Source: Muraenolepis orangiensis
Lineage: Eukaryota > Chordata > Actinopteri > Gadiformes > Muraenolepididae
Direction: 5' to 3'
Length of the DNA stretch: 64,000 nucleotides
NCBI GenBank assembly: GCA_027704905.1
Contig: CM051020.1
Coordinates: 16,799,996 to 16,863,995 of the forward strand
The position numbers and the translations under genes were made by a program. The notes under the pieces were generated by a model. It made no database searches, had not been told where the DNA came from, and saw only the letters and a program-made list of their open reading frames with translations. The stretch's first letter is position 1. Each line of letters starts with the position of its first letter. Positions 51,965-64,000 of the stretch are shown here, piece after piece.

Positions 51965-52280
51965 CCTTGGTCTCCTGGTCTCGTATGTTCTGTGTTCTCC
52001 TGGTCACGTATGTTCTGTGTTCTCCTGGTCACGTACGTTCTGTGTTCTCCTGGTCACGTATGTTCTGTGTTCTCCTGGTCTCGCATGTTCTGTGTTCTCC
52101 TGGTCTGGTATGTTCTGTGTTCTCCTGGTCACGTATGTTCTGTGTTCTCCTGGTCACGTGTGTTCTCCTGGTCTCGTATGTTCTGTGTTCTGGTCACGTA
52201 TGTTCTGTGTTCTCCTGGTCTCGTATGTTCTGTGTTCTCCTGGTCTCGTATGTTCTGTGTTCTCCTGGTCACGTATGTAA
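51965..52280. repeat. 25-bp minisatellite TCTCCTGGTCACGTATGTTC
   Basis: About 13 copies (plus TGTGT) with CTCGTATG/CACGTATG alternation. 52290-52890 holds no gene; an AATAAA at 52637 might end a transcript. Confidence 0.92.
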
Positions 52281-52894
52281 CTGCACTAACTTATTGCTGA
52301 CATGTTCAGGTGAGTGATAGTGACCAAAGATGAAAACGTTTCCTAAAGCGTTGAAAGCCCTCTAAGATGTAAAGTGAACTGTGTCCAGTCCACTCTACTA
52401 CTTGTTTAAACAGAATAATAAACTGTAGATTATCCTTAAAACAATCCTGACACCGATGATTTAAAAAGCAATGCACTAGACTTATGACCATAGCCCTGAC
52501 TTATACCATTACTTTATTAAGTTACTGAACGGTCATATGGGTGATATTATTATTATTATTGTTCCTATTTTTAAGGTGTACACTCCTATTGGTTACTTGT
52601 CAACTTATTCTGTAAGGAACCAAGCTTTTATACTGAAATAAAGGTGTGTTCCATGTTGTGGTTCTCCGTTCTGTTTGTCGCTCCTCCTCAGATAAGACAC
52701 TTCAGGTGTCCGGTAACAAGTGAAGGGCACTTCTGGTTCAACAAGACATTACGCCTTTAAACTGAATTACAGTGTTCACACACTACTTTATCACTGCAAT
52801 GATTATTGTTCTACATTTTCATTCACAATGCTATTTGTCATTAATAATGTAGAACTGATACAAAACAAAACAGAAACAAAACAAAACAGCCATG

Positions 52895-54122
52895 TCCAGT
52901 GCTCCACTAGAGGGCAGTGGTGTCTCTAGTGACCAGTGGCTCCACTAGAGGGCAGTGGTGTCTCTAGTGACCAGTTGCTCCACTAGAGGGCAGTGGTGTC
53001 TCTAGTGACCAGTTGCTCCACTAGAGGGCAGTGGTGTCTCTAGTGACCAGTGCTCCACTAGAGGGCAGTGTTGTCTCTAGTGACCAGTGGCTCCACTAGA
53101 GGGCAGTGGTGTCTCTAGTGACCAGTGGCTCCACTAGAGGGCAGTGGTGTCTCTAGTGACCAGTGGCTCCACTAGAGGGCAGTGGTGTCTCTAGTGACCA
53201 GTGGCTCCACTAGAGGGCAGTGTCAAGTCAAGTTTGTCACTTCACAGTTTACACGTGTATAGCAGTGATGTGAAAATATTATGTGCAATACCCGACGACA
53301 GACAGCAGTTATAAAATAAGATAAAAAATAGATAAAAATTGAATAAAGTTAAAAATAAAAATGCAATTTATAAAAAGCAAAATATCCGCACAGAAAAGAG
53401 CAATATGTATATATAAATCAATGTAATAAAATATACATTGTTATATGCTATACGCCCTTGTTCAGCAGCGTGATGGCCTGACTGTGGAAGCTATCTCTAA
53501 GCCTATTTGTACGGCACTTGATACTGCGGTATCGCCTGCCTGACGGTAACAGTGAGTACAGTTCGTGGCTGGGGTGGGCAATGTCTTTATGATGCGTTTG
53601 GCCTTGGCCACGCACCGCTGGTTGTATATATCAAGGAGGGAGGGGAGCTCACCTCCAACGATATACTGGGCCGTCCGCACCACCCTTTGAAGCGCTCTGC
53701 GCTCGAATGCGGTGCAGTTCCCGTACCAGGCGGTGATCCACCCTGTAAGAACACTCTCGATGGTGCCGTTATAGAATGTTCTCAGGATGCGGGGGCCCAT
53801 GCTGAATTTCTTCAGACGCCTGAGGAAATACAGGCGTTGTTGGGCCCTTTTCACCACGTGTGTGGTGTGCGTGACCCTCTCAACTGCAACGCCGTCGATG
53901 GAGATAGGGCTGTGCTCTCCCCTCTGCTTCCTGAAGTCCACGATCAGCTCCTTGGTCTTCTTGACGTTGAGGGTGAGGCTGTTCTCCTGCCACCACTGCT
54001 CCAGCGATCCGACCTCCTCCCTGTAGGCTGTCTCGTCGTCGCCGGCGATCAGGCCCATCACTGTCGTGTCGTGTCAGTGTTGTCTCTAGTGACCAGTGGC
54101 TCCACTAGAGGGCAGTGTTGTC
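52895..54122. repeat. 38-bp minisatellite split by a LINE
   Basis: Nine copies of CTCCACTAGAGGGCAGTGGT plus GTCTCTAGTGACCAGTGG (52895-53221) resume at 54085-54122 after the LINE insertion. The unit contains CCACTAGAGGGCAGTG, close to the CTCF core CCASYAGRKGGCRS. Confidence 0.9.
53222..54070 (-). mobile_element. 5'-truncated LINE with reverse transcriptase tail
   Basis: On the minus strand 54061-53462 encodes the end of a LINE reverse transcriptase: MGLIAGDDETAYREEVGSL, LTLNVKKTKELIVDFRKQRG, RLYFLRRLKKFSMGPRIL, ESVLTGWITAWYGNC, ALQRVVRTAQYIVGGELPSL. This is the Rex/L2-like type common in fish, whose tails end in such FYxxxIESxLTxxITxWYGNC motifs. The 3' tail runs to 53222 and is shared with 20571-20680. 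It is inserted in the 38-bp minisatellite. Confidence 0.85.
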
Positions 54123-55310
54123 TTGTGTGTGTGTGTGTGTGTAGTAACATTCAGCCTGTTCTTCCATGTTCTTTATTATTTAAAATGTAATCAAAACACC
54201 AGAAGTTACAGAAAAGACAGAAAGAAATGTCACTGGACTAAATACAGCTCCTCCTCTCTCCCCTCTTCTCCCCTGCCTGTATTGGGTCATGTAAGTCATG
54301 TAGGGGTCGTGTATAGGTCATGTAGGGTTCATCAAAAGGTCATGTAGGGGTCATGTATAGGTCATGTAGGGGTCATGTGATGTTTGAAGGTTGAGGTACA
54401 TCATCTACAACCATCTCAGTGGTTGAGTCTTTGGTCTCGTTACCATAGAAACAGGGTAACTGAAGTGTATTGTGGGATGTATTGAGACACCTGAGAGATA
54501 CGTCCTATTGATGTAATATTGGTGTAGTATTGATGTAATATTGGTGTAGTATTGATGTAATATTGCACTGATTACATTTTTCCTGAAACATTTATAATAA
54601 AATGAAAATAATTAAAGAATGAAATAATTGTGTTTTCTGATGATCAAGCTAACAGGCTAACGAGCTAACAGGCTAACAGGCCGCTAGCTGTGACCTGAAA
54701 CGTTGAGAACGATGAGAATGAATGAGACACACAGTGGTATGCTAGGTTAGCCACAAGCTAACACTATCCAAACGTTTTGGTGCTAATCATTCCAGTATGC
54801 TAATCATTAGCATAATCAAAGTAGGGCAGAAAGGCATGATGGGTAATAAGTAAACTATCAGATCAACCAATAAGAATGAAGCGCTAAGAGCCAGCTCAAA
54901 TATACGCAAAAACGAATCTAATCAAAACCAGCAGCATGTCTTTAAATGTCAATATATCAGTATATCAATCCATCAATATATAAATCCATCAATATATCAG
55001 TATATTAATCCATCAATATATAAATACATCAATATATCAGTATATCAATCCATCAATCCATCAATATATCAATCCATCAATTTATCAATCCATCAATATA
55101 TAAAAATATCAATATATTAATCCATCAATACATCAATACATTAATATATAAAAATATAATATATCAATACATCAATTCATTAATATATTAAAATATGAAT
55201 ATATTAATGTATCAATACACCAATATATCAATATACTAATAGATCATCTAACACATCAACAACTGTCTAACGTTAAAAAAGTAAACTGATCAGTAACTGA
55301 ACCATCAGCA
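54123..55310. other. Intergenic, 3' of plxdc2
   Basis: A short GTCATGTAGGGGTCATGTAT repeat (54280-54380), an X-box match GTTACCATAGAAAC (54439-54452) and an ATCAATATATCAATCC repeat (54940-55230). No coding region seen; part may be plxdc2 3'UTR. Confidence 0.4.
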
Positions 55311-55339
55311 GTTTGAAAATACAGACTATGAAGAACCGG

Positions 55340-55590
55340 CACCAGGACCCTCCCCTCTCCTCCCTCCCCTCTCCTCCCCTCTCCTCTCCTCTCCTCACTG
55401 GACCCTCCCCTCTCATCGCTCCTCTCCTCTCCTCACTGACCTCTCCTCTCCTCTCAGGACCCTCTCCTCTCCTCTCCTCTCAGGACCCTCTCCTCTCCTC
55501 TCCTCTCCTCTCCTCTCCTCTCAGAACCCTCTCCTCTGCTCTCTCCTCCTCTCCTCTCCTCTCAGGACCCTCTCCTCTCCTCACTGGACC
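55340..55590. repeat. (TCTCC)n tract
   Basis: Irregular CTCTCCTCTCCTCAGGACCC units over 250 bp in the presumed 3'UTR or flank of plxdc2. Confidence 0.9.
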
Positions 55591-55720
55591 TGGCGCAGAG
55601 TTGGTCGTCGTAGTGACAGGACCCGGGTCTCCGGCCGGTCCTTGATAATAGTCCCTCTTTGGTCGCTATGGAAACCGATGTGGAGGCGGTCCCTGTAGGG
55701 GGGGGTCCTGGGGGGGGGTC

Positions 55721-63847
<8,127 letters not shown>

Positions 63848-64000
63848 CTGAGGAGTGAGAGGAGGAGAGGAGAGGAGGAGAGGAGAGGAGAGAGGAGAGG
63901 ATGTGATCAATACAATAGGAAGTGACTGACAGGACATCATCATAGTTCTCATAGTTTCCTGTTTCTTATGATCTATCAGACGCTTTATGAGGCTGCGTGA

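Overview
This window is nuclear DNA from a bony fish, most likely a percomorph teleost. Genes are compact and multi-exon with GT-AG introns, (CA)n/(GT)n microsatellites and minisatellites are extremely dense, and there are degraded hAT, Ty3/gypsy and LINE copies. There are no operons, bacterial signals or CRISPR arrays. All CDS models were joined by hand from reading frame, splice signals, phase and remembered family sequences. No search was run.

Layout. (1) 62-5440, minus: the first four coding exons of extended synaptotagmin 2 (esyt2); the gene runs off the left edge. Its first intron holds a nested pair of DNA transposons and several minisatellites. (2) 6292-15553, plus: a complete 21-exon dync2i1 (WDR60), the dynein-2 intermediate chain of intraflagellar transport, head-to-head with esyt2. 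(3) 16343-21124, plus: an 11-exon gene resembling only the C-terminal part of WDR97. (4) 21530-23673, minus: a three-exon LRRC14-like gene, convergent with (3). (5) 23.7-32.5 kb: no recognised gene; minisatellites, an inverted duplication, and several splice-flanked minus-strand segments that may belong to an unidentified gene. (6) 32566-34979, minus: maf1, repressor of RNA polymerase III. (7) 37087-41578, minus: zfand1, and 42083-46222, plus: chmp4c, a divergent pair sharing a roughly 500-bp CRE-bearing promoter. (8) 46.6-48.0 kb: a decayed, internally deleted Ty3/gypsy element. (9) 48777-50745, plus: a GIMAP/AIG1-type GTPase. (10) 50.7-55.3 kb: minisatellites invaded by two LINE fragments. 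(11) 55721-63847, minus: the C-terminal exons of a plxdc2-like transmembrane gene that runs off the right edge.

The genes do not form one pathway. Several link to cilia: dync2i1 and the WDR97-like gene each have a match to the RFX X-box upstream. As I recall the human map, esyt2/dync2i1, maf1/wdr97 and zfand1/chmp4c are each neighbours there.

The strongest unusual pattern is that many minisatellites are tandem copies of an adjacent exon-intron junction or stop-codon region of the host gene (esyt2, dync2i1, WDR97-like, lrrc14-like, maf1, zfand1, plxdc2). The window is therefore full of decoy donors and acceptors. Coding minisatellites also expand CHMP4C, DYNC2I1 and the WDR97-like protein. 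I found no clearly new biochemical system; the junction-derived repeats, the RFX-motif array in maf1 and the possible hidden gene at 25-31 kb most deserve follow-up.
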